Below, piece by piece: positions 1-7,841 of a stretch of 48,937 nucleotides of DNA. Location: positions 1 through 48,937 of the forward strand of contig NZ_NPJJ01000061.1 of assembly GCF_002251385.1 (NCBI RefSeq), given 5' to 3'. The notes beneath the pieces are model-generated. The model was not told where the DNA came from and did no database searches. It was given only the letters and a program-made list of their open reading frames with translations. The translations under genes and the position numbers were made by a program. The stretch is from Prevotella sp. P5-108 (GTDB lineage Bacteria; Bacteroidota; Bacteroidia; Bacteroidales; Bacteroidaceae). Each line of letters opens with the position of its first letter. Positions within the stretch are counted from its first letter, which is position 1.

Positions 1-1068
1 AGTCTTCACGACGGGGGCGGGAGTCTTGGCTACAGGCGCGGGCGCTGTGGGAGCAGGGGCGGAAGTCTTGGCTTCGGCCTTCGGAGCGGAGGGAGCCTGG
101 GCAGTGTCGGGGGTGGCTGCCTGGCGCTGGGCATCTACGGTGGCTGTCTGGCGCGTCACCGCTGTCTGGGGCTGCGGGGTGGCTGCGGGTGCCGGGGCAG
201 CAGGCTGCTGCTTGCGATACTCGTCGGGTACTATCTGCGGCAACGCCCTCGGGGTGTTGTCGTCAGCCTTATAAGGTACGGTAATCTTGTCTGCAAATCG
301 CATCTTGTACTGCAAGAAGGCGTTGAAGATGCCTTGGGTGTAGAGGTTGAGCGCTGCATCGGAGTTGAGGAAACGCTCTTCGTCGGGGGTGGATATGAAG
401 CCGAGTTCCAGGAGGCAGCTGGGCATTGACGAGAGACGCAGCACGGCCAGATTGTTCTGGTGGGCGCCGGCATTGATACGTCCGGTGGCGCGGCCCACCT
501 CTCGCTGCATGAGTTTGGCAAGCTCCACACTGCGCTCGCGGTTCTTGTCGGCGATAAACTCAAACATGATGTCGCTCTCGGCAGAGTTCTGGTCTATGCC
601 TTTATACACCTGCTTGTAGTCTTTCTCCATCAGGATTACGGAGTTCTCTCGCTTGGCGACATCGAGGTTTTCCATGATGCCCTTGTTGCCGGTGCTGGCT
701 CCACGGCCCAACGTCCAGGTCTGGAAACCACGTGCCGAGCGGCTGCCTTCGACGGCGTTGATATGGAATGACATGAAGAGGTCGGCCTTGTTGCGGTTGG
801 CGATTTCGGCACGGTCTATCAACTTGATAAACACATCACGCTTACGGGTATAGATGACTCGCACATCGGGGCAACGCTCCTCGACCATTCGGCCGAAGGC
901 GAGGGCATAACGCAGGGTAAGCGTCTTCTCATTGGTTACGGCTCCGGGTGCGCCAAAGTCGTGACCGCCGTGGCCGGCGTCAATGACCAGGGTAAATCGG
1001 CGCCCGTCGGCCATCATCGGGATGGTAAGGAGCGCCAGCAAGAGAGCCAAGACTGTTCGCTTAATCAT
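1..1068 (-). CDS. N-acetylmuramoyl-L-alanine amidase (3' end outside window)
   Basis: Zn-dependent peptidoglycan amidase of the Amidase_3 family, which cuts the bond between N-acetylmuramic acid and the stem peptide. The start at 1068 gives an N-terminal signal peptide (MIKRTVLALLLALLTIPMMA), followed by the first catalytic block VIDAGHGGHDFGA with its zinc histidine. The second block (SFHINAVEG) carries another zinc ligand, and LLELGFIST holds the glutamate region near the end of the domain. After about residue 250 comes a long Ala/Pro/Thr/Lys-rich tail that runs off the window, so the natural C-terminus is not visible; in Bacteroidales such tails often lead to a SPOR or similar domain, but that is inference. 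A -7 box lies about 20 nt upstream. A 79-nt piece of this gene is copied exactly between the two downstream SUMF1 genes. Confidence 0.93.
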   Translation of the reverse strand, partial: MIKRTVLALLLALLTIPMMADGRRFTLVIDAGHGGHDFGAPGAVTNEKTLTLRYALAFGRMVEERCPDVRVIYTRKRDVFIKLIDRAEIANRNKADLFMSFHINAVEGSRSARGFQTWTLGRGASTGNKGIMENLDVAKRENSVILMEKDYKQVYKGIDQNSAESDIMFEFIADKNRERSVELAKLMQREVGRATGRINAGAHQNNLAVLRLSSMPSCLLELGFISTPDEERFLNSDAALNLYTQGIFNAFLQYKMRFADKITVPYKADDNTPRALPQIVPDEYRKQQPAAPAPAATPQPQTAVTRQTATVDAQRQAATPDTAQAPSAPKAEAKTSAPAPTAPAPVAKTPAPVVKT

Positions 1069-1087
1069 ATCTACATGAATAACAATG

Positions 1088-1095
1088 CAAAATTA
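1088..1095 (-). promoter_or_regulatory. -7 box (TAATTTTG) of the amidase gene
   Basis: On the minus strand TAATTTTG matches the Bacteroidota -7 consensus TAnnTTTG and lies 19 nt before the amidase start codon. No clear -33 TTTG is seen at the usual 19-20 nt distance. Confidence 0.6.
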
Positions 1096-1186
1096 ACAAA
1101 TATTCATCATAAAACCGCCAGCGGCTGTCAAGTTTTATCATTTATTAAGTGTCTTCGGCGCCGTTACCATAAACCCGACGGAGCCA

Positions 1187-2125
1187 TTAGTTTACAGACA
1201 TGGCCAAACGCAGCCCGAGATGGCCATATTTTTCCTCTGGGGGCATCCCACCACGAGGGCGATGATATACTTTCAACTCGTCATACTTATCATCATCCCA
1301 GACCGAGCCACCTCTCAGGCAACGGTTATCTTTGGATGTACTCCTATCCGGTCCTTGGGGATTGGTAGTGGGACTATGGCGATAATAATCATCGTTATGC
1401 TTGTCCTGGCACCATTCATTCACATTTCCAGTCATATCATAAAGACCCAGTTCGTTGGGCTTTTTGGTTCCCACCTCTTTCTTGTCACCCAATGAACTCC
1501 AAGAATACCGCTTGGCATTACCTGCATGCCATCCTATTTCATCAAGATTGTAGCTTCCGCTATATCTATAACCACGACTGCGCTTGCCGCCACGTGCAGC
1601 ATACTCCCATTCGGCCTCTGTAGGCAGACGGAAGTGGCGTCCGGTCAATTCGCTTAGCTTCTCTACGAAGTCCTGACAGTCATACCAGTTCACTTGTTCA
1701 ACCGGATAGTTGTCTCCCGACGGATACTTTGACGGATTACTGCCCATCACAGCGGTCCAAAGCGCCTCGGTGACCTCATACTTGCAGATATAAAACGAGC
1801 TGAGGGTAACTTTATGCGGCACTTCGATGCAGTACTCGTTATCCCAATCTCCATTGGGGTCGCCCATCATATACGTACCGCCCTCTACCAGCACCATATC
1901 GGCCATGAGTTTCTTGAGGTGGGAGCGCAGAGGCTCTGCCAGCGAGTTGATGGGGTCTACCTTCTTCGGATGGGCAGGCTTGGGCCTTACGGCACTTCTG
2001 CCGCGACTCTGGGGTTTCCTTACTGTTGGCTTGGGTTTGGTTGCAGCCGGTCTGCGGATAATTCCCTGCGCAGAGACTGTCACTGCGACCAGACACGACA
2101 TGAGTATAATGACAATCGATTTCAT
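1187..2125 (-). CDS. Secreted SUMF1/formylglycine-generating-enzyme-fold protein, copy A
   Basis: 312-residue exported protein. Residues 1-20 form a signal peptide ending VSAQG, then a Lys/Pro-rich linker (about 22-55), then an FGE-sulfatase (SUMF1, PF03781) domain to the end with the typical blocks VEGGTYMMGD, YEVTEALWTAVMG, YPVEQVNWYDC, FRLPTEAEWEYAARGG, YDMTGNVNEWCQD, CLRGGS and LGLRLA. The cysteine pair used for catalysis in true formylglycine-generating enzymes (after GGS) is missing here: the segment reads RGGSVWDDDKYDEL. It is therefore more likely a binding or structural member of this C-type-lectin-like fold than an oxidase; the ligand is unknown. It is almost identical to copy B over the first two thirds and the last 20 codons, but very different between. 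It probably arose with copy B from one ancestral gene between the amidase and folB. Confidence 0.88.
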   Translation of the reverse strand: MKSIVIILMSCLVAVTVSAQGIIRRPAATKPKPTVRKPQSRGRSAVRPKPAHPKKVDPINSLAEPLRSHLKKLMADMVLVEGGTYMMGDPNGDWDNEYCIEVPHKVTLSSFYICKYEVTEALWTAVMGSNPSKYPSGDNYPVEQVNWYDCQDFVEKLSELTGRHFRLPTEAEWEYAARGGKRSRGYRYSGSYNLDEIGWHAGNAKRYSWSSLGDKKEVGTKKPNELGLYDMTGNVNEWCQDKHNDDYYRHSPTTNPQGPDRSTSKDNRCLRGGSVWDDDKYDELKVYHRPRGGMPPEEKYGHLGLRLAMSVN

Positions 2126-2252
2126 AGATAAAAATTTTTAGTTTGACTTATATGAGAGTGGAAATGAAAGATGGCGTAGGCGCACCGTAGTCCATGACCG
2201 CCCGAGCCACCCCCGCCACAGAGGCTCTGCTCCCGGCGCTAAGCATGGTCAT
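2126..2252. repeat. Duplicated spacer ending in the last codons of folB
   Basis: This stretch is a diverged copy of 3308-3432, the spacer between SUMF1 copy B and folB. Its last 14 bases (2239-2252) copy the folB stop codon and final codons (D-H-A-stop). Over the last 100 bases roughly one base in eight differs. It marks the right boundary of the duplicated unit. It is not a gene. Confidence 0.8.
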
Positions 2253-2346
2253 CACGCATGCAGATACAGATGACTCGCACATCGGGGCAACGCTCCTCGA
2301 CCATTCGGCCGAAGGCGAGGGCATAACGCAGGGTAAGCGTCTTCTC
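2250..2346 (-). pseudogene. Fragment of the amidase gene left at a duplication junction
   Basis: Bases 2268-2346 are identical (79 of 79) to amidase positions 852-930, and 2250-2257 match 834-841; ten bases between are altered. The fragment has no start or stop of its own. It joins folB sequence at a shared CAT (2250-2252), and at its other end runs into sequence matching 1163 onwards, so about 230 bp including the amidase start region have been deleted. It is a relic of a tandem duplication of amidase-SUMF1-folB. Confidence 0.85.
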
Positions 2347-2371
2347 GTTACCATAAAACCCGACGGAGCCA

Positions 2372-3307
2372 TTAGTTTACAGACATGGCCAAACGCAGTC
2401 CGAGATGGCCATATTTTTCCTCTGGGGGCATCCCAGTATTGCGTGTATATACTTTCAACTCGTCATACTTCTCCTCATCACAGAACGAGCCACCTCTAAA
2501 GCAACGGTTATCTTTGTATGTACTCCTATCCGGTCCCTGGGGATTAATGGATGGACTATGATGATAATATTCGGTATCTAATTTGTCCTGGCACCATTCA
2601 CATACATTTCCAGTCATGTCATAAAGGCCCAGTTCATTGGGCTTTTTGGTTCCTACTTCCCTCTTGTAGTAATGTGCATTACCTACATGCCATCCTATTT
2701 CATCAAGAGCGTAGCTACCGCTATATCTATAACCACGACTGCGCTTGCCGCCACGTGCAGCATACTCCCATTCGGCCTCTGTAGGCAGACGGAAGTGGCG
2801 TCCGGTCAATTCGCTTAGCTTCTCTACGAAGTCCTGACAGTCATACCAGTTCACTTGTTCAACCGGATAGTTGTCTCCCGACGGATACTTTGACGGATTA
2901 CTGCCCATCACAGCGGTCCAAAGCGCCTCGGTGACCTCATACTTGCAGATATAAAACGAGCTGAGGGTAACTTTATGCGGCACTTCGATGCAGTACTCGT
3001 TATCCCAATCTCCATTGGGGTCGCCCATCATATACGTACCGCCCTCTACCAGCACCATATCGGCCATGAGTTTCTTGAGGTGGGAGCGCAGAGGCTCTGC
3101 CAGCGAGTTGATGGGGTCTGCCTTCTTCGGATGGGCAGGCTTGGGCCTTACGGCACTACTGCCGCGACTCTGGGGTTTCCTTACTGTTGGCTTGGGTTTA
3201 GTTGCTGTTGGCTTGGGTTTAGTTGCCGCCGGTCTGCGGATAATTCCCTGCGCAGAGACTGTCACTGCGACCAGACACGACATGAGCATAATGATAATCG
3301 ATTTCAT
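2372..3307 (-). CDS. Secreted SUMF1/formylglycine-generating-enzyme-fold protein, copy B
   Basis: 311 residues, same build as copy A: signal peptide MKSIIIMLMSCLVAVTVSA, Lys/Pro/Thr linker, SUMF1 domain. The linker has one extra ATKPKPT heptad compared with copy A. Up to about residue 195 the two proteins differ at only a few positions; from there to the last 20 residues they differ in sequence and length (for example NAHYYKREVG here against NAKRYSWSSLGDKKEVG), after which both end LGLRLAMSVN. Copy B has VCEWCQD and RGGSFCDEEKYDEL, so it has one cysteine near the position used by real formylglycine-generating enzymes but not the pair. Function unknown; an exported ligand-binding protein is the simplest reading. 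folB follows upstream after a 112-nt spacer. Confidence 0.88.
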   Translation of the reverse strand: MKSIIIMLMSCLVAVTVSAQGIIRRPAATKPKPTATKPKPTVRKPQSRGSSAVRPKPAHPKKADPINSLAEPLRSHLKKLMADMVLVEGGTYMMGDPNGDWDNEYCIEVPHKVTLSSFYICKYEVTEALWTAVMGSNPSKYPSGDNYPVEQVNWYDCQDFVEKLSELTGRHFRLPTEAEWEYAARGGKRSRGYRYSGSYALDEIGWHVGNAHYYKREVGTKKPNELGLYDMTGNVCEWCQDKLDTEYYHHSPSINPQGPDRSTYKDNRCFRGGSFCDEEKYDELKVYTRNTGMPPEEKYGHLGLRLAMSVN

Positions 3308-3419
3308 AGATAAAAGTATTAGTTTGACTTACATGAGAGTGGAAATAACAGATGGCGTAGGCGCGCCGTGGCCCATGACCGCCCGGGGCATCCCCGCCAT
3401 AGAGGCTCCGCTCTCGGCG

Positions 3420-3797
3420 CTAAGCATGGTCATTGTCAAAGTGGAGCTCGACACCGGCACCACCCATATTGGTACCCATAGGCGGGTTGAGCTTGGTGAG
3501 TCTGATGTCAATGCTCTTGACAAAGGCGAAGCGACGGAAGATGCGGTCGGCAATGCGGTAAGCCACGCGCTCGAGCAGATTGCTGGGCACCTGCATCTCC
3601 TGTTCGAGCACACGGTAGACATCGGCATAGTTGACAGTGTCGAGCACATTGTCGCTGAGCATGGCTTGGTCGACAGGATATTGCAGGCGCACGTCCATAA
3701 GATAGTCGTTGCCCACAATACGCTCCTGCGCCTCCACACCGTGATAGGCGTGAAAGCGCAGGTCTTGCAGATAAATATAACTGGAGTTGAGTTTCAT
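3420..3797 (-). CDS. folB: Dihydroneopterin aldolase
   Basis: 125 residues, the normal size for FolB, which converts 7,8-dihydroneopterin to 6-hydroxymethyl-dihydropterin and glycolaldehyde in folate synthesis (cytoplasmic homo-octamer). Start chosen at 3797 (MKLNSSYIYLQDLRFHAYHG); the longer reading frame upstream lies over the end of nrdJ and has no homology. Recognisable parts are FHAYHGVEAQER with the catalytic-site glutamate, VNYADVYRVL, LLERVAYRIADRI, and the lysine in IRLTKLNPPM near the C-terminus. It follows nrdJ by 31 nt on the same strand. The other early folate gene of the window, folE, is 15 kb away. Confidence 0.93.
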   Translation of the reverse strand: MKLNSSYIYLQDLRFHAYHGVEAQERIVGNDYLMDVRLQYPVDQAMLSDNVLDTVNYADVYRVLEQEMQVPSNLLERVAYRIADRIFRRFAFVKSIDIRLTKLNPPMGTNMGGAGVELHFDNDHA

Positions 3798-3828
3798 CTT
3801 AGTGATTGCTATTATTATATATAAGGCA

Positions 3829-6396
3829 TCAACCGCAACGGCTGGCACCACAGTTGGTGCAGATGAGGCAGCCCTCCTGGTAGACAAGGGTTTCCTGACC
3901 ACAGGCGGGGCACATCTGTCCCTTGGCCTGGGTGCCATCGGCGATATACTTCTTGAGCGCGCGCTCCACGCCGTTCTTCCAAGTGTTGATGCTCTCATCA
4001 TTGAGCTGGAGCGAACCCACAAGTTTGATGACGTGGTCGATAGGCATACGGTAGCGCAGCACACCCGAGATGAGCTTGGCATAGTTCCAATACTCGGGGT
4101 TGAACTTCTGAGACAAGCCCTCGACAGTAGTCTTGTATCCACGCTTGTTTTCAAACTGGAAGTCATAGCGATGGCTGCCGTCCTCGTTGGTCTGCTTGAT
4201 TATCTTGCCACGGGTGACGGTCTTGGGCAGCACGATACCTTCCTCGTCGTCCTGCAGACCAGTGAAGATTTCATAGGGATAGCCGTCGAGCAGTCCTACA
4301 AAAGCCACCCACTTCTCGCGGTTGTTCTGGAAGCGCACCACGTCGCACACGAGTTCCTTGGGGCGGGTCTCGGTGACAGCCGGACGCTGGCAGGGCGAAA
4401 CCGCAGCCTCGGCCTGATGGTTCTTCTCCTTCTTCTTGTCCTTCTTGCTCACCGACATCATCACACCCGAACGGCTGCCGTCGCGATAGATGGTACAGCC
4501 CTTGCATCCGGAGCGCCAGGCTTCGACGTAGAGACGATTGACGAGAGCCTCGTCGACCTCGTTGGGCAGATTGACTGTCACGGAGATAGAGTGGTCTACC
4601 CACTTCTGGATGGCGCCCTGCATCTTGACCTTCATGAGCCAGTCCACATCATTGGCAGTAGCCTTGTAGTAAGGCGAGCGAGCCACCAGCTGGTCTATCT
4701 CTTCCTGCGAGTAACGCTTGTGGATATCCATGCCGTTGACCTCCATCCAGGTGAGGAACTTGCGGTGGTAGACGATATACTCCTCGAAGCTGTCGCCCAC
4801 CTCGTCTACATAGTCCACATGCACATCGGCGTCATTGGGGTTGACCTTGCGGCGACGCTTGTAGACGGGCATGAATACGGGCTCGATACCCGATGTGGTC
4901 TGCGTCATGAGCGACGTGGTGCCTGTCGGCGCGATGGTGAGACAGGCTATATTGCGACGGCCATACTTGACCATATCGGCATAGAGCTCGGGGTCGGCCT
5001 CACGGATGCGGCCGATGAAGGGGTTGGCTTCCTCGCGGTGAGCATCGTAGATGGCAAAGGCGCCACGCTCGCGAGCCATATCGACCGAGGCACGATAGAC
5101 GCCAAGGGCGAGGGTACGGTGTACCTCGACGCTGAAGTCGGTAGCCTCCTGGGTGCCGTAGCGCAGACCCATGGCAGCGAGCATATCGCCCTCGGCGGTG
5201 ATGCCCACACCGATGCGACGGCCCTGACCGCTCTTGTGGCGTATCTTTTCCCAGAGATGATACTCGGCCTCCTTGACCTCATCGCTCTGGGGATCATGCT
5301 TGATTTTGTCCATTATCTGGTCTATCTTCTCCATCTCCAGGTCTACGATGTCGTCCATGATGCGTTGGGCAGCGCGGGCATGACGACGGAAGAGGTCGAA
5401 GTCGAAACGGGCTTCGGGGGTGAAGGGGTTGACCACGTAGCTGTAGAGGTTGACACACAGCAGTCGACAGCTGTCGTAGGGACAGAGAGGTATCTCGCCA
5501 CAGGGATTGGTACTCACTGTGCGGAAGCCGAGGTCGGCATAGCAGTCGGGGATGCTCTCGCGGAGAATGGTATCCCAAAAGAGCACACCTGGCTCGGCGC
5601 TCTGCCATGCGTTGTGTACTATCTTCTCCCACAACTGGCGGGCATTGATGGTCTTTGTCATCATCGGCTGGTCGCTGTCGATGGGGAACTGCTGTACATA
5701 GTCGCTCCCGTCGACGGCTGCCTGCATGAAGGCGTCGTCGAGCTTCACGCTCACGTTGGCGCCAGTCACCTTGCCCTCGGTCATCTTGGCGTCGATAAAC
5801 GCCTCAGAGTCCGGGTGCTTGATACTCACCGAGAGCATCAGCGCTCCACGGCGTCCGTCCTGCGCTACCTCACGTGTAGAGTTGGAGAATCGCTCCATAA
5901 AGGGCACCAGTCCGGTAGAGGTGAGGGCAGAGTTGTTGACGGGAGAGCCCTTGGGGCGCAGCTGGCTCAGGTCGTGACCCACGCCGCCGCGGCGCTTCAT
6001 GAGCTGCACCTGTTCCTCATCGATGCGCATGATGGCGCCATAAGAGTCGGCATCGCCGTCGAGGCCTATCACAAAGCAGTTGCTCAGCGAGGCCACCTGA
6101 TGGTTGTTGCCGATGCCCGTCATGGGGCTGCCGGCAGGCACTATGTATCTGAAATGGTCTATCACATCGAACACCTCCTGGGCGCTCATCGGATTGTCAT
6201 AGTTGTTCTCTATTCGCGCGATCTCATTGGCTATTCGCCAGTGCATATCTGTGGGCGTCTGCTCATAGATGTTGCCCGCGCTGTCTTTCATGGCATACTT
6301 GTTGACCCATACTCGGGCTGCCAGCTCATCGCCGTCAAAATAGGCGAGCGTGGCACGGTATGCTTCGTCGTAAGAATATGTTTTCAGTTCGCTCAT
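3829..6396 (-). CDS. nrdJ: Adenosylcobalamin-dependent ribonucleoside reductase (class II)
   Basis: 855 residues. Class II ribonucleotide reductase makes deoxyribonucleotides using a radical produced from adenosylcobalamin, with or without oxygen. The core contains SLSNCFVIG and NPCGEIPL (the latter the active-site finger loop with its cysteine and glutamate), RRGGVGHDLSQLRP, and the TIAPTGTTSLM loop. Near the C-terminus are SGCKGCTIYRDGSR and a four-cysteine zinc-ribbon-like end (CPACGQETLV...CLICTNCG), typical of the NrdJ type. Start at 6396 (MSELKTYSYDEAY) because a -7 box at 6432-6439 places transcription between this codon and the possible earlier start at 6456. No cobalamin riboswitch is seen in the short leader. 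Confidence 0.95.
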   Translation of the reverse strand: MSELKTYSYDEAYRATLAYFDGDELAARVWVNKYAMKDSAGNIYEQTPTDMHWRIANEIARIENNYDNPMSAQEVFDVIDHFRYIVPAGSPMTGIGNNHQVASLSNCFVIGLDGDADSYGAIMRIDEEQVQLMKRRGGVGHDLSQLRPKGSPVNNSALTSTGLVPFMERFSNSTREVAQDGRRGALMLSVSIKHPDSEAFIDAKMTEGKVTGANVSVKLDDAFMQAAVDGSDYVQQFPIDSDQPMMTKTINARQLWEKIVHNAWQSAEPGVLFWDTILRESIPDCYADLGFRTVSTNPCGEIPLCPYDSCRLLCVNLYSYVVNPFTPEARFDFDLFRRHARAAQRIMDDIVDLEMEKIDQIMDKIKHDPQSDEVKEAEYHLWEKIRHKSGQGRRIGVGITAEGDMLAAMGLRYGTQEATDFSVEVHRTLALGVYRASVDMARERGAFAIYDAHREEANPFIGRIREADPELYADMVKYGRRNIACLTIAPTGTTSLMTQTTSGIEPVFMPVYKRRRKVNPNDADVHVDYVDEVGDSFEEYIVYHRKFLTWMEVNGMDIHKRYSQEEIDQLVARSPYYKATANDVDWLMKVKMQGAIQKWVDHSISVTVNLPNEVDEALVNRLYVEAWRSGCKGCTIYRDGSRSGVMMSVSKKDKKKEKNHQAEAAVSPCQRPAVTETRPKELVCDVVRFQNNREKWVAFVGLLDGYPYEIFTGLQDDEEGIVLPKTVTRGKIIKQTNEDGSHRYDFQFENKRGYKTTVEGLSQKFNPEYWNYAKLISGVLRYRMPIDHVIKLVGSLQLNDESINTWKNGVERALKKYIADGTQAKGQMCPACGQETLVYQEGCLICTNCGASRCG

Positions 6397-6431
6397 AACA
6401 AGTTGGATAATTATTATAATATGTCGGACTA

Positions 6432-6439
6432 CAAAGCTA
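6432..6439 (-). promoter_or_regulatory. -7 box (TAGCTTTG) of nrdJ
   Basis: Minus-strand TAGCTTTG lies 35 nt before the chosen nrdJ start. It fits TAnnTTTG exactly, but no -33 element is clear. It excludes the start codon at 6456, which would lie upstream of the transcript. Confidence 0.6.
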
Positions 6440-6527
6440 CTACATTTTTTCAACATGAGCGAGCGTTTTCATGGAATTTTTCATAAAAGAAATCGATTAT
6501 TTGTTTTCCGTTTTGGAAAACTTTAGA

Positions 6528-6535
6528 TAACTTTG
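6528..6535 (+). promoter_or_regulatory. -7 box (TAACTTTG) of the nitroreductase gene
   Basis: TAACTTTG matches the Bacteroidota consensus and ends 23 nt before the ATG at 6559. TTTG sequences upstream are at 12 and 24 nt, not the usual 19-20, so the -33 part is weak. Confidence 0.6.
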
Positions 6536-6558
6536 TCGCAGAAAAGTTTTCCAAAAAG

Positions 6559-7311
6559 ATGACACAGTTTACTTCCAGGCGTTCCATACGCCGCTATACC
6601 CAGCAGCCCATTGACGAGGCGCTGCTCCATCGGCTGCTCAGCGATGCCGAACGTACCCAGACGATGGGCAACCTGCAACTATATTCGGTCGTAGTGACCC
6701 GCAGCGACGAGATGAAGGCGCGGCTCGCTCCCGCCCATTTCTCCCAGCCTATGGTGACCCAAGCCCCCGTGGTGCTCACCTTCTGTGCCGACTACAGGCG
6801 CACCACCCTGTGGGCAGAGCAGCGACAGGGCCATCCCGGATACGACAACCTGCTGAGTTTCATCAATGCCGCCACCGACGCACTGCTCTACTGCCAGACC
6901 TTCTGCAACATGGCAGAGGCCGAGGGGCTGGGGCTCTGCTTCCTGGGTACCACCGTCTACTGCCCCGAGGCCATCATCGACACCCTGCAGCTGCCCCCGC
7001 TGGTATTCCCCGTCGCCACCATCACTCTGGGTTGGCCCGACGAGCATCCGGCGCAGACCGACCGTCTGCCGTTGAGCGCCATCGTGCACGAGGAGACCTA
7101 CGCCGACTATACGCCCGAACGCACCGACGCCGCCTATGCCGAGAAGGAAGCCACCGAGGAGAACCGCCACTTCGTGGAAATCAACAACGTGCAGACCCTC
7201 GCCCAGATATTCACCGACATCCGCTACACGCGCAAGGACAACGAGGCCATCTCTGCCACGCTCATCAAGGCGCTACGCCGACAGGGATTTCTCGACGACA
7301 GCCAGCCATAA
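6559..7311 (+). CDS. Nitroreductase family protein (NfsA-like)
   Basis: 250 residues of the FMN-dependent nitroreductase fold; NfsA-like members reduce nitro compounds, quinones or flavins with NADPH in the cytoplasm. The N-terminal RRSIRRYTQQPI is the usual FMN-contacting start; NLQLYSVVV and the region GLGLCFLGTTVYCPEAIIDTLQLPP with TLGWPDE follow the family pattern. The end (IRYTRKDNEAISATLIKALRRQGF) resembles the long C-terminal extension of the NfsA branch. It stands alone, divergent from nrdJ, and is closed by a hairpin at 7337-7378. The natural substrate cannot be told. Confidence 0.88.
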   Translation: MTQFTSRRSIRRYTQQPIDEALLHRLLSDAERTQTMGNLQLYSVVVTRSDEMKARLAPAHFSQPMVTQAPVVLTFCADYRRTTLWAEQRQGHPGYDNLLSFINAATDALLYCQTFCNMAEAEGLGLCFLGTTVYCPEAIIDTLQLPPLVFPVATITLGWPDEHPAQTDRLPLSAIVHEETYADYTPERTDAAYAEKEATEENRHFVEINNVQTLAQIFTDIRYTRKDNEAISATLIKALRRQGFLDDSQP

Positions 7312-7336
7312 CCCAAACCCAGCACCCCACCCCACA

Positions 7337-7378
7337 AGACACGGGCAAGCCTCTATCCACAGAGACTTGCCCGTGTCT
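7337..7378 (+). terminator. Hairpin after the nitroreductase gene
   Basis: A perfect 13-bp stem (7337-7349 with 7366-7378, core GACACGGGCAAG) with further CTCT/AGAG pairing inside the loop begins 26 nt after the stop codon. There is no T-run, as is common in this phylum. Confidence 0.65.
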
Positions 7379-7439
7379 GCTGTTATAGGGAACAGCAGCA
7401 GGCGGCAAGGCTGCCAAGGCTGACGGCAATCCATGCATA

Positions 7440-7763
7440 GTCTTACGCCAAGCCATATCGGTCGCGCCCGAAGCCCATTGACTCGCGCCCGAGAGCTCTT
7501 GGCTGGCTCGTATCAGAAGGCACGAGGCCACGTAACGAAAGGCACGGACCCACGTTTCAAACGACACGAGCCCTCGTTTCAATCGATACGAGCCGCCAGA
7601 GTTACCCTCCAGCACAGACAAGTTACCCACCAGACCGCCGGAGATAATCTCTCTACTCAAGTGATGACTTTGTGGAAGAAGGAGTATACTAACGGGAATG
7701 GCGGAAGCAAATCGGGGCGCGCTGCCGAGGCCCTCCGCGCAACCAGACATACGGGATAAAATG
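7440..7763. other. Intergenic stretch with scattered CACGAG/GATACGAGCC motifs, no gene
   Basis: No convincing coding frame. Between about 7490 and 7605 there are degenerate boxes such as GGCTCGTATC, GCACGAGGC, GACACGAGCC, CCTCGTTTC and GATACGAGCCGCC, spaced roughly 20 nt apart. The same kind of boxes forms a regular array at 30504-30592. Confidence 0.45.
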
Positions 7764-7802
7764 CAGAACGCAAATGCCACGGGGGTGGGCATTTGCGTTC
7801 TG
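7764..7802 (-). terminator. Hairpin terminator downstream of fkp
   Basis: A perfect 15-bp stem (7764-7778 with 7788-7802, core AACGCAAATGCC) and a 9-nt loop, 40 nt after the fkp stop on the minus strand. It can act on both strands. Confidence 0.7.
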
Positions 7803-7841
7803 ACTGTTATAGTAAGTTCTGATTCTACGTATGTCGTGGCC

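Noticed and set aside
1187..3307. Diversity-generating retroelement target genes
   Set aside because: The fold fits, but the differences include length changes and bases other than adenine, the end of the gene is conserved, and no reverse transcriptase or template repeat is in the window.
3787..6486. 899-codon open frame on the plus strand over nrdJ
   Set aside because: It mirrors nrdJ codon by codon on the other strand, has no recognisable domain, and results from codon bias. The same holds for the long frames at 8781-10436, 10552-13230 and 46876-48054.
6397..6558. Cobalamin riboswitch before nrdJ
   Set aside because: The region between nrdJ and the nitroreductase gene is only about 160 bp, the leader is near 30 nt, and no B12-box-like sequence is seen.
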